Source of the DNA: Cymbidium sinense
Taxonomy: Eukaryota; Streptophyta; Magnoliopsida; Asparagales; Orchidaceae
Assembly (NCBI GenBank): GCA_021442155.1
Contig: CM038221.1
Span: 148,667,601 to 148,731,600, forward strand
Length of the DNA: 64,000 nucleotides
Direction of reading: 5' to 3'
Positions 23,491 through 35,979 of this stretch are shown piece by piece; position 1 is the first letter of the stretch; each line of letters opens with the position of its first letter. The translations under genes were made by a program, and so were the position numbers. The notes under the pieces are model-generated. The model saw only the letters and a program-made list of their open reading frames with translations, was not told the DNA's origin and did no database searches.

Positions 23491-26067
23491 CTTATTTGAA
23501 ATTAATTATCAATGAAAATTTCATCTCTTCCATGTTAAGAAACATCTTTGTTTGTGAATCCACTACAATGTGTTTAGGGTAGGTGTAAGGAACCCGAGCA
23601 GTGTCCTATCCTTTATCAACACAACACAAAAACAAACTACACACAACCACATATAAAACAAACACATATCTTTTATCTCAGGCTACTTTGAGTTGGGATA
23701 AAGTTCACTCACTCTTAGTACTCTAGGATGGGTTGACATCCTACCCTATTAGTGTGTCACCCCAATGGTTCCTTATTTAGGAGGATGTAAGTCTACAAGA
23801 TTTCTGCCTGACTTGACCATTGCAAACTAACAAGTTTCTTGTTAGTTTTATAGGCCTTACTGCGCTGTCGGCAAGCACCCCATGTCGACATTATTTAAGA
23901 AAGATGTAAGTCTACACACTTTCTTCTTGAACTATCCATCATGCACTGATTGGGTCAAGTATATTTAAGGCTTAGGGTAAGTCCCCTACTTGAAGTTTGG
24001 ATCTAGTCCTTATACGGGATTCCCCGCTTAGTAGTTGCCCTAGGTCAGATAGAATCTGTCCCGCTGATGGCAGACTATCCCGATGACCATTTCCATCTAT
24101 GATGATGTAAGTCTACAAGCCTTCTTCTCATTGATCATCGTGACACTTTGGTTGGTTGGTCGCTATCTATGACCACTCGATAGATATACCACTCATGGTA
24201 GATGTTAGTCTACAAGCTTTCTCCTTGAGTTAGCCACCGTACACCTATAGGCTTTATTTTACAAGGTCCAGGATAAAGCCCCTAGCGACACCTTCCCTAT
24301 GGGCACTCTATTTGGACCACATCCTTTGCAACCCCATTTAGACATTACCCAGGTTACTCTTGGATTGGATAATCCCCCTTTCATAGTAGCCACCCCTGTG
24401 GTTGGAGAACTTATCTTGCGGAGATGCAGATTCTCCCTTGGTCCAGTAAGTCTGAGATAAGACTAGGCTGATATAAGCTCCTTCTCAGTGTGGTCCCTTG
24501 CACACCAACAGGGTCCACGCAAACATATAAACAAAAAATGTATATATTTTCTTGTGGAATAAGATGACACCCCCAGTGATACCTTTTCCCAAGCAGGCAT
24601 CCTATCTTTAGGGTAGTGTCAGCAAAACTCCCTATAGGAATCGCCTGACTACTCTTGAGTTGAGATAAGTCCCCAATGACACTCTCTCAATAGTCACCCT
24701 TAGGTCAAGTTTGACTTGTTGTTCCACCAATGGGTCACCCCGGTGATCATTCTTACTTTGGAAGATGTAAGTCTACTATGCATTCTATTGCACATGACGG
24801 GCAGCCCTTGGTAGGGTTCGATTGTCTGCTATCACCTAGTGGCTATTCATTGCTTTGGAAGATGTAAGTCTACACATTTTCTCCCTTGCATAGCCGTTGC
24901 ACACTGAAAGGCACCCCTTAGGTTGGTTAGCTCTACCCCGCGCTCGGTAGACTTTTCATTTAGATTTGTAAATCTAAGATATGACATGGCTGATATAGCC
25001 CCATCTTAGTGGATCCATCGCACACTGACAGGGTCCATTTAATTAAAATGAAATTAATCTTGACTATTTTTGAGTTGATATGAGTCCACAACGGTATTCA
25101 CTCAGTAGTCACCCTAGGTTGAGCTTGATTTGTTGTGCTACTAGCAGATCACCCTTATTTAGGAGGATTTAAGTCTATAAGCTTTCTTCCATACTTGACC
25201 ATTGCACACTGAAAGGCAACCATTTAATTGTTTAGTCCTACATTATGGCTGGTACTTTCTCTTTGAATTTGTAAATCTAAGATAGGACAAGGCTGATATA
25301 GCCCCTTCTTAGTGGATCCATCGCACACCGATAGGGTCCATATATTAAATCCATCATCCTCCCAAGTGAATTAAATCCATACTTTTATCTCCGGATACTT
25401 CCCTAAACAAACCAAAGAAATTAATATTAAGTCCACCTTATCCTCAGCGGATCCTAGCTCATATCTCCAAGATATGCCCTCAACCTCAAATCAAATTAAA
25501 CCCAATCATATCCTCTCCCCAATTGAGCCCCAAATCATAAGCAAACAAATCAAATTCTCATCCCCTAGTGGATGCACACCAATTAAATCAAATCAAATTC
25601 CTCCCGATCGATTTTGCTTAGAGCTAAATCAAAACCTAAATTCATCAAACCAAACCAAATCCTATCCCCAGTGGATACATCCAGCAAATTAAACTCATAT
25701 AAGCTGAACCTGCTTCTCTAATAGAAGGTTCATACACCTATCCCCGACAGTTTATAGATTCTAATCCTTGGTGGATCTTCTTTCAACAAATCATATGATC
25801 AAATTCAAACCCTTATCCCTACTGGATAACTCAAACCTGCTTCCCTAGTGGAAGGTTCATATACTTGATCCCTCAATGGATCCTTCCTTTCTCTTTTTAT
25901 GCCCTTGGCATAAGTTAAGTTGCATTGCACTAAGATCATGATTTTGTCTACATCCCGAGTTTAGGTACAGATCGTTCTGTTAGCGCTTGCAATCCTTTGG
26001 ACATTGTTGATCACCTCGATCAATGCCAATACGTGTGGTGTGCCTTGTCAGTTATACCACACCTATT
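23491..26067 (+). repeat. Repeat-rich 3' UTR of element B
   Basis: After pol, a word near GATGTAAGTCTACAAGCTTTC recurs at 23,784, 23,903, 24,104, 24,201, 24,764, 24,861 and 25,166, usually followed about 25 bases later by a word near CCATTGCACACTGA. A second family (AAGATAGGACAAGGCTGATATAG-like, then TAGTGGATCCATCGCACAC) recurs near 24,450, 24,971 and 25,271. From 25,440 to 25,880 a third set of CCCTAGTGGAT-like words appears about every 60-100 bases. The ORF at 25,474-25,692 follows from these repeats. It sits in the same position as the unrelated repeats of element A. Confidence 0.7.
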
Positions 26068-26073
26068 GGGGGT
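26066..26073 (+). other. Polypurine tract next to the 3' LTR of element B
   Basis: TTGGGGGT lies 5 bases before the LTR start TGTTGACC at 26,079. Element A has GGGGGT in the same place on the minus strand (11,759-11,764). Confidence 0.5.
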
Positions 26074-26078
26074 CCTTT

Positions 26079-27902
26079 TGTTGACCTCACTTTTAGAGTG
26101 AGTCTTCAAACTTCTCATCATAGATCTAAGACACTTATAGACACTAAGAGCTTCTTAGTCCTAAGATATTTCTAGTGATTAGGTGAACACTTAACCTAAG
26201 CCTAGAGACTTAGAAATTTAGCCATAGGGGTACATTATGCCTTAAGGATTTAGGGGGACTTGCCCATCCTATGGCCTAAACCCAACCTATGTTTACCTTC
26301 TCAAACCAAACCTCAAATTCAATTCAAATACTAAATCCAAATCCAAATTCCAAACCAAATGATCAAAACTCATAATCCAATCTGAAATCAAAATCCTCTT
26401 TAAAGCCTTATGATTGAATTCCACAGACTTAGCCAAATCTCCACCCAATTCAACCCAAATTTGATTAATCCCTTCATGAATCATTTATATCTTTAGTTAT
26501 ATTCACAAATATAAATGAGATATAAACTCAAATAGCCAAAACTAAATCAAACTAAATCTGAATCCAATAAAAATCTTTTTAAGCCATATGGACCTGCCTC
26601 CAGGAGCTTAGCCAAATCTCATGAAAATCAACCTGAAATCAATTGATTTCTTTATAAATCAATTATTCTTTCATTTATATTCATAAATATAAATGAAACC
26701 CTCATCCCAATCATCAAAACTAAATCAAACTAAATCAATTCCCTACTTAAGCCCTTTTGACCTACCTCCTTAGTCAAATTTGCTCCCAAATCACTCCAAA
26801 CTCAAGTTATTTTCTCATAAATCATTTGTATCTTCATTTATATTCACAATTATAAATAAAATATAAATTCACATGACCAAAACCAAGTCCAAAATTGAGT
26901 CAAAATCCAATTTAAGCCCCTTAAGCCAATTCCTTGAACTTGGCAAAATCCTATCTAAATCAAGTCAAAATCAATAGATTTTCTCTTGAATCAATCACTC
27001 CTTCAATCATCTATCCAAATATAAATGAAACCTACAATCATCAAGCCAAATTTAAGTCAAGCCCAAGTTAACCTTTTTTACTTGAAAATTCCAAATGAAC
27101 CAAAACCTATCATAACCCAAATTGATTGCAGTTGGATTTATATTTCAATCCTAAACTCATATATAAATCCAACTAAATATTTATCAAACCAAAACCAAGC
27201 CAATTGACACATTTAGGTCCACTTTACCCAAAGTTGCCTAAAGGACCTTTTTTGAGCCAAGTTTAACCAAAATTAGATTGAACCAAGGCCGTCTAAGCCT
27301 CATATCATGATCAACAATCACCCTAGAGTGATCAATTGTTTTGAATTGAGTCAAACCAAGTCAACTTGGTCATTTGACCAAGTCAACCCTTGGCCCAAAT
27401 GAAACACAAACTAGCTAAATCTCACAATACACAGAATTGATTGAAACCATTGATTCACACCAACCCATAATCAATGTTTGGACATGGCTTGACCCTCAAT
27501 TGAACCAAATCAAACCCAATTGGCCATTTGACCCAAGTTGACTCAAATTGACCTAAAAGGCCAAAATGAGTCAAATCATTATCTAACCCAAATTGATTTC
27601 AACCAATGGTTCAAGTTCATTCTAAGTCTATTGTTGAACTTGACCAATGCTCCAATTTAACCAATTGGACCCAATCTAGCCCAATTGACTAACGTAGCCC
27701 AAATTGACCTAAAAGAAAAATTCAAATTAAATCCAAATTGATTCAAACCAAAGCCTACAAATATTTTCAATTAACCAATTGAATATGAACCAACACCCAA
27801 CCAATTTGGCCAATTTGGTCAAATTGTGCCCATTTGACCTATATGAATCCAAATGAGCCAAAAATCAAACCTAAGCCAAATTGATTGAAACCACTTGAAC
27901 CA
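26079..27902 (+). repeat. 3' LTR of element B, first part
   Basis: It starts TGTTGACCTCACTTTTAGAG, followed by a run of CCAAATCAAAT-like low-complexity sequence and then GACCCAAATTGACC-like words. It stops at 27,902 at the start of LTR D and resumes at 35,396: 1.82 kb into the LTR here, while the resumed part matches LTR D at about 1.76 kb, so the halves fit. ORFs at 27,025-27,207 and 26,484-26,293 are low-complexity artefacts. Confidence 0.75.
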
Positions 27903-30900
27903 TATTGACCTCACTTTTGGAGTGAGATCTTAACTTCTTCATCTTAGACATAGGACTCCTCTAAACACTAAGAGTTTCTTAGTCTTAAGACACTTCTAGT
28001 GATTAGGTTAACACTTAACCTAACCCTAAAGACTTAGAAGGGTTTATCATAAGATTAGGCTACTTACCCTATAGCTAAAATCCAGCCTTTGTGCACTCCT
28101 TCAAACCAATCCAAATCAAATCTCAAATCTCATCCAACTCAATTGATTTTCTCAAATCTCAAATCAATCTCAACTCAATTGATTTTATCAAACCCAAATT
28201 AACTCCAAATTCAATTCCAATCCCAAATGATTCAAATCCAAAATCAATTCCAAATCCAACTCCAATTCTGGATGATTGAAATCCATGATCAATTCCAAAT
28301 CCAAAACCTTCCTAAGCCTTATGAACCACATCCATAAGCTTAGCCAAACCCTTCAAATCAACCCAAAGCTAAGTGATTTCTTTATAAATCACTTATTCTA
28401 TCATTTGTATTCACAACTATAGATTAAATTGGTATCCAAATCAACCAAATCATCCAAATCAAAAGAATATAAACCAAACCAAATCAAATCCCCTTTTTCA
28501 AACTTTTTGACCTACCTTAGCCAAATTCACAATCAAATCACTTCTAATTCAAATGATTCTCTCATGGAACATTTATATTCTCATTTATCTTCACAAATAT
28601 AAATGAAATATAAATTCAAATGTCCAAAATCGAATCAATTAAATTCAAGACTCAAATCCAAACCCAATCTTTTAAGCCAATTTTGTGGATTTAGCCAAAT
28701 CATTCTCAAATCAATCTAAATCCTTGGATTTTCTCTTCAAACAATCACTCATTCAATCACATGCCCAAATATAAACATAAACTACAATCACCAAGCCAAA
28801 ATCAAACTAACCCAAGTCAAACCCGTGTTCATCCTTTTATCTAAATTATCAAATGAACTAAAACCCATTTGACTCCAAATCACTTGCAATTGGATTTATA
28901 TTTCCACAATAAGTCCATATGTGTTTAACCAAACTTGAATCAAGCCATGATCAAGCCAATTGACCTATTTAGGCTCACTTGACCCAAGTGACCTAAAGGG
29001 CCTTTTGAGCCAAGTTCTAATCCAACCCAAATTATATTAAACTAAGCCTATCTAAACCTCAATCATAATCAACAATAATCATGGGGTGATCAATCACCTT
29101 AAGTTAGGTCAAACCAAGTCAAACCTAGCCTTTGACCAAGTCAACATTTAGCCCAAATGAAACCCAAACTAGCCAAAATCCATCATATGCCAAATTGATT
29201 GAAACCATTGACCTAAACTCATCTATAATCAATGATTGAGCATGACCAAGCCATCAATAAAGCCAAACCAAGCCTAATTGGCCACTTGACCTAAGTTGAC
29301 CCAAATTGGCCTAAAAAGTCAAAAAAAAGGTCAGATCATGATTTAATCCAAATTGATTGCAACCAATGGCTCAAGTTCATTCCAAATCACTTGTTGAACT
29401 TGACCAAAGCTTCATTTGACCAATTAGACCCAACCTAGCCCAATGACCATGAACCCAACTTGACCCAAAAGGTCAAATCAATTTGAAATCAAACTAAAGA
29501 TTATAATACATTTTGAATGATCAACCAAGCCTAAACCAACCCATGACCAAACTCAATTGGGTCAAATGGGTCAAATTGGTCAACTTGACCCATTTGACCC
29601 AAATGAACCTAAATGATCCAAAATAAAATCTAAATTAAATTAAACCAAACTAATGATATCGATGGGCTCCAAATGATCATTTGAACTTGACCTAATCCAT
29701 GGTTTGACCCAATTTGACCAATTGGTCAACCTAACTTGACCCAAATGAGTCAAATTGAGCCAAATCAAACCAAATGAACTCCAAATCACTTGAAATTTGG
29801 CCCAATCCTTTTTTAAATCATTTCAAATCTACCCAAATCAAACTCATAGCCAAATGACCACTTTGTTCTTAGGTCAAAGGTATCCCATGACCAAATTCAC
29901 TTAGAATTTGGTCATTTCTTTCTCAATGCCACTTGACACCCTTCTATTGGTCCGCATGAGCACCAAGGAAGGTGGTGAACATGACCCAATGAGCTTGGGT
30001 CAACCATGACCCAAGGGGAGGCCAAATCAACCTCCCTAATCATCTTTAGACACTTGGCTCACCAAATTCACTCACCAATCACATGGGCATCCACTCTCCT
30101 CACTCCATGTGGGACATTTTCCAGCTCAAATCGTGCCTCCAATCCAAGCCATTGAGCCAAAATGATAAATTAGCCATCCACCATCTGATCCAAGTAGGGG
30201 GATATAAACCCCCTCATTCTCACTCAAACAAAAAAAAAGATTAGTTCCTTAGAGCCTTAGGAGTTGAATCGAAGCCTCCCTAAGCATTTCCAAGCCATTC
30301 TCGAGCACCCTTACTTCCCTACTCTCGGTTTTACTCAAAGCCAAAATAGGGGAGATCAATCCTAAGCTCAACTCACTCAATTCTCAACCAAAGTGAAATT
30401 AATCTTGTACGCACCATCCTTGGATCAAGGTGAGTCAAATCAAATCATTTTTCAAGTCTATAAGCAATGAGAAGTGCAACTTCGATCAAGACCAATCATC
30501 ATTGAAGAGGAGGTTGGTCGACCGAGCAAACCACTTCAAATCAAAACCAGATTTCTTCAACAGGTCTTCATCTATACTAGATGAAGCTAACTCCTCCATT
30601 AGAAGCACCGGTGATAGCTATTGGTCCTTTTGAAAGGAATTTCCATCCCATGCAATTTTGACCATTGGATATGCATTCCCCCTCTTTTCGAAAGTGTGGG
30701 ATTATTTTGATCCCAATACAAGCTCGAGTGACCTCGGATTGAATGAGAAAAGATGAACGGTGTTCGTTTCTCATCGCTCGCGAAGGAGAAGGATCATACA
30801 CCATCCATTCCACATGATTGGAATGGACAGTTGTGATCAAATCATGCTTTAGATCCCATTGATTTCTTCCTAAATCATGAGATTAGCCTCAACTGTCTGA

Positions 30901-33900
30901 TCTTAAATCGGACGGCCCATAGAGAAGATGCATCTACCACCAGCTGACTCAGCCAATGGATGTGACAACTTAATTAACAAATCCCATCGTGCCACATGGA
31001 AAGCGCGCTGCGTCAGCCGCCACATGGCCTGACAACATTAAGAGTATAATTAGGCTTAATTAATATGATTTTAATGGTAAAACTTCCAAAATTCATAACT
31101 AATTGTAAAAAAACCTAAAAAATACAAATAAATACTCATTTTAAAGGTAATTTTAAAGGGTGATTTGATTTATTTTATTAGAAATGTAATACTCTCTAAT
31201 TACTCCATCAATTAATTCCAAACTTTTTGAGATTGATTAGTGGGATGACCTCTGCCTCCCATGATTTTCTTGGAATTTATTATTTGATTAATTAGGAGAA
31301 TTTCTTGTTTCATGCTTAATCCCTCTCTTAATTAATTAAATAATTAATTAACATGTTAAATAGTAATGAATCCATTAGTTAAGTTGGCTAATCATTATGA
31401 AATAGTGGATGGACATAAGGGATGTGATTAGGACCTCTTTTCTAATCTTTTCCACTAAGTTTATTTCATTTGGATCTATAATCAATTTGCTAAGTAAGGA
31501 CTTAATCACTTCATTAAATAGCTTAATTAATAAAACTCAAAACCAAATCATTCCAGAACTTAATCATCCAATTCTTGGATAGATTCTTAGGTGTTCAATA
31601 TCCTAAGAGAAGTCCAAAGAAAATTATAATCAAACTACATGTGTAGGAGGGTTAGAAAAGTACTTAACCTAACCCTTTTAGCTTAATTAACTAATAATTG
31701 TGAGCCAATTGCATTAGGCCGCTTCATTTCTTAGGTGTATTACTGATTTAATTTTCATGTGATTGCACATCATATGTTGGCTCATAATTACTTTGATAAT
31801 TATGTTAAACTAGTCTAGGTAAGGGATAATTAATGGATTTAATTCATACATTAACTTAATCAAAATATTAAATCTATGTAATTATTCTAAATTAAATCAA
31901 ACCAATTCACACATGGGCAAAATGGGTTAGGACTAGCAAACCCTTTTCATATTTTCTAATTCAAATCAAATTCAAAGATAAAAATCAACTTAAAAAATTT
32001 TGATTCATTTTAAATGATCTTATTTTATATGATTGTCCTTAGGAATTAATTAGTGTTAATGAAATCATGTGCTTATATCCTTTTATTTCTTTCCAATCAT
32101 GTTAAATATTATTTTTCATATGGAATCATTCACTCATTTCTTTTAAAAATTAATTAAATAAAATGTTTCCTTTTATGTCAAATTGTATGTGTTGGCTGAA
32201 ATTAAGAATATGAGTAGCTATTATCACTATTAAACCAAAAATTATTTTTTAAAAACATATAAATCAAAGATTATAAATGAAGTGATGCTAGTTATAAATA
32301 TTTATAAGCTTGAATGTGATGATAGCATAAGGTGTGTATTGAAGTTCTCTTTCCTTCTCTTAACATGGATTCACATAGGATTTGCAAGTTTATAGTTCAT
32401 TTGAAAAGAACACAACACTTGCCCAAATCTATTCTTATGCATCTATGTTAAGACTTTGGAACCTTCATATTACACATGTAATCATATAATCAAATCAAGT
32501 ATAATCTCTTGCATGATTCTTTATCCATTTGGTTCTTTTTGCACATCTACATGTATCTAAGAAAAGTGGTATATCGGTCACGGACATCCATCAAGGCTTT
32601 AAGTAGCCCTAAGTAGGTCTTGTACTTTACGCTCCTGGTGTAGAAAATAATGGTGTCATACTCACTTATAACTTCTATACATGTGCATTTAGCTAATGGA
32701 TGAAAAATCTCTCTTTTCTACACAACAAAGATATGCATTAATGATCCAATTAATAAATGGAATATCCAAAATTTCAAATCACATCTCTTTGCACTCATTA
32801 TCAAAGTATGCTAAGATTTGCATTGCATGTATAGATATACTTAGGATTATTCATATACATGGTACATGGTGGAAAGAAATGAATGAGTGTGTTATGTGAT
32901 AGTAATCCACCCTAACTAATCCTAAGATGCCTTTCTTTGAATAGGGCTATTTAGAGTGAATCTAAACTTAGTTAAAACACATAATAAACCATTCACTAAA
33001 GGAAATTCATTAATCAAATTTACCTTAGAAATCACTTAAGGTAAGGATGAAAGAGTGCACTCTTCTCTTTTCTGCTCTTCACATTATTTAGTCACTAAGT
33101 GTATGTTCATTCAAACCAAATTAAATTGCTAACTAAAATTGACAAGTCAACTAAACCACTTAAAATGAAATCACCATCTAAATTGAGTATTTCACACTTG
33201 AAAATTTTCAACCTTAAAGCCTAGCTAAGACATGCCACACAAGCCTTAAATGACACACACACACATTAGGCTAAGTCGCCACTTCTAGCTCTATGTTAGG
33301 GTGGTGCATGGTTTGATGCATGATTTTATTTTGTGGTGTAATATTTTTGACTGGATGTTAGGGTGTATGTGCCTAGACTAGATGATAGGGCGATATTAGC
33401 CTAGTCATGTCTTCTATAAAGGGTTGTGCTTAAGGGGTGATGTAATAAGAATATAAATGATTTTACCATGCAGGTTGCCTATACCCCTAAGCATAACCCA
33501 AATTAAGATAGGTGGGCTTGGTTACCCATGTGTGGGGTACTAAGTCCAAATTATTCCTATAACTGCTTGGGTTGTATAGTGTGTTTTAGCTAACATTTAT
33601 TTTGCAACTGTAGCTAGATTTACTTTCCTTCTTTTTAATATAATTTTTGCATTATTATTAGGATAAGTGTTATGAGGACTAAGGTGAACATTGATTATAA
33701 GACCATGTCTTATATACCATGTGAGGCCTTAGAGCAAACTACATCCCAAGTCAAACCAAAAGAAAGAAAGAAATGGAGCAAACCAAGATGAAAGAATGAA
33801 GGATAAGGAGTGAAGAATGGAGGATGAAGAATGAAGATCCCCATAACACTTGTCATTTCATAATTGTAATTTATTCTTTCATTATATTGGGTTGTATAAG

Positions 33901-35395
33901 GGTAGAGCTCAGCTACCCACATTTCTTTTTGGGTTGTGCAGCGGCACTCAACCACATCAGCCTCTTATTCTTTTGTGCTAATTTTATAAATTGATTAATA
34001 TTATGTTTATGATTGCACAATTAGGATGACATGATTTTCTAGTTTCTTAATTATTTGATGATTGTTGAATGGCCTGGATGCGATTAGGCTCCTAGAAAAA
34101 AATAATTTTTTTATCCAATTAATCAATTCAAAATTAAACTAAATAATTCATCACCTCACTTAAAGCCTAAGATATAAATCAAGATAATAAAAGATTTAGC
34201 AACCCCTTAGCTGGATGTTATATGTCTCATATTATGTATAAATCATATTGTCTCACTCTTGCCAATGGAGGGCTTCCACCTTTGCCAGATAAAATGGCTT
34301 GACCTTTGAGAGCCATGGTAAAAACACACCTCCTTATTTCTGGTTTTATCCCATATATTAATTTTCTCATGCATTAGGCATAGAAAATTCCAAAGCCTGT
34401 GTCAAATAAAAATGTCCAAAAATCAAAATAAAACTTGACAAATTTTGCATTATATTTAGGTCATGAATTCATACCACTCATGCTCTAGTCTTTAAGGAGT
34501 GAGTTTAAGGACGTAGTATCCTTTCTAAATAAACAACAACCTAGCCATCTTTCAAAGCATAAGACTTGCCTACATGTATTTAAAATCTTAGGAGGAGTTA
34601 GTTGGTGGCCACTACAAGCGGTTGTAAGTCCAGCAGTCGGGTGATTTATTCTCACTTGTGTAGGTAAACCATATACCCATTTTTTTCTTAGACTTAGGTC
34701 ATGCTTTGGCCCTCGCCAAAGCTCCCTAGATTTAGGATCTAAAGTTGTTATTTCCTTTGGGGCTACAAGCATAAATCCTCACCTCTTAAGCATTTCTACA
34801 ATCTTGAATTGTGGAATTGTAAGCCCTAGATTTCTAATAAAAATTCAATTCAAACATATAATTCTCCTCAATTTCAAAATATAAAGCCCAACCATAAGAT
34901 AGTTTGGGATGCACACTAGGTTTCCTAGTATCATGAGCATCCCCTACTCATCTTCCTTTGGTTTCGATAATAACTCTCTCCTTTTGATCAATCCCACTTG
35001 ATTTTCTAAAAATAATTAATTGATTGATAGCCCTATCTTTGAAATCTTTGGAGAAAATGATCATTTATCTTAATTGAGAGTATTCCTAAGGAACCTCATT
35101 CATTATAATGTAATTAACTATAGGGGCTTACCTCCATAGGGAATTTAATGAATCTGGCTTAAAATAAACTCTACTTTACTTTTATATGTAAAATAGGGGA
35201 AAGAAATCTAGTACATTTGAAGACCCATTGGACTTAGAAGTCCTTATTAGGTGATTAGGTCTATTGTAGGATGGTGACTTATGTCTTTCGAGATAGTACA
35301 TCATTCCTCAATATCATACTCGATCACCCCAATAAGTACCCCCCCCAAGATCTATGTGATGTCCCATACTTTACGAAGCAAAAATAAACACCACA
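27903..35395 (+). mobile_element. Solo LTR D (about 7.5 kb), inserted in the 3' LTR of B
   Basis: It begins TATTGACCTCACTTTTGGAG (a decayed TGTTGACC) and ends AAATAAACACCACA. Contents: low-complexity CCAAATC block, GACCCATTTGACC block (28,950-29,860), promoter block with palindromic TATA (30,197-30,213) and CCAAAATAGGGGAG (30,341), AT-rich middle (31,050-33,250), then the conserved tail. No internal retrotransposon sequence and no second LTR follow. The 5 bases to the left (aacca) and right (aacta) agree at 4 of 5, and the host LTR is continuous across the site, so a solo LTR left by LTR-LTR recombination is the simplest reading. Confidence 0.75.
30197..30213 (+). promoter_or_regulatory. Palindromic TATA box in LTR D
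   Basis: GGGGGATATAAACCCCC, 144 bp upstream of the conserved CCAAAATAGGGGAG word. It matches the arrangement in LTRs B and C. Confidence 0.6.
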
Positions 35396-35966
35396 AACTA
35401 AAACACTTTAAATCATCATTTGAACCTAACCCAATTTGACCAATTGGTCAACCTAACTCAACATGACCTAAATTGAACCCATATGACCAAATTGAGCCAA
35501 AACCCATAAAAATAACTCACGAGACTTTAGAGGCTGACCTAACCTAACCCAAACCCATCTTAGGTTAGCCTAAAATCAGCCTAAACCCATTTGGAGCCAA
35601 GTCCAATGCAAATCCTCCATGGATCCTCTCCCACATTGGATTCTTTCCTCTAATGGCAAAGTCCACTCTTCCTTTCACCTTGGCAGCCCTCACTCATCCA
35701 AATAAGGCATGACCTAAGCCACCTAACCCATGCTAGGTCAGCCATGGACCAAACGGAGGTGAGTTAACTCACCTCCTTTACAAATCGAACACCTAAAAGA
35801 TTAAGCGAAGGCAATCTGACCAAATCAAGCTTGGAGCCTCCTGCCATGGCTTCTCCCAAATCTAGACGAGCCACGTGGACTTGATGGAAACCACTCTGGT
35901 GCTTTAGCGGTGGTTGGCAGGCCAAAAAATGGGAAGCAATCCCGTCTGTCCACCTCAGCAAATCAA

Positions 35967-35979
35967 GGGGTATACCCCC
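35967..35979 (+). promoter_or_regulatory. Palindromic TATA box in the 3' LTR of B
   Basis: GGGGTATACCCCC, 139 bp before the CCAAAATAGGGGAG word at 36,106. It has the same layout as LTRs C and D. Confidence 0.55.

Noticed and set aside
28091..28279. Asn/Pro/Ser-rich plus-strand ORF (also 25,474 and 27,025)
   Set aside because: Products of CCAAATCAAAT-type low-complexity LTR sequence, not conserved between LTR copies.
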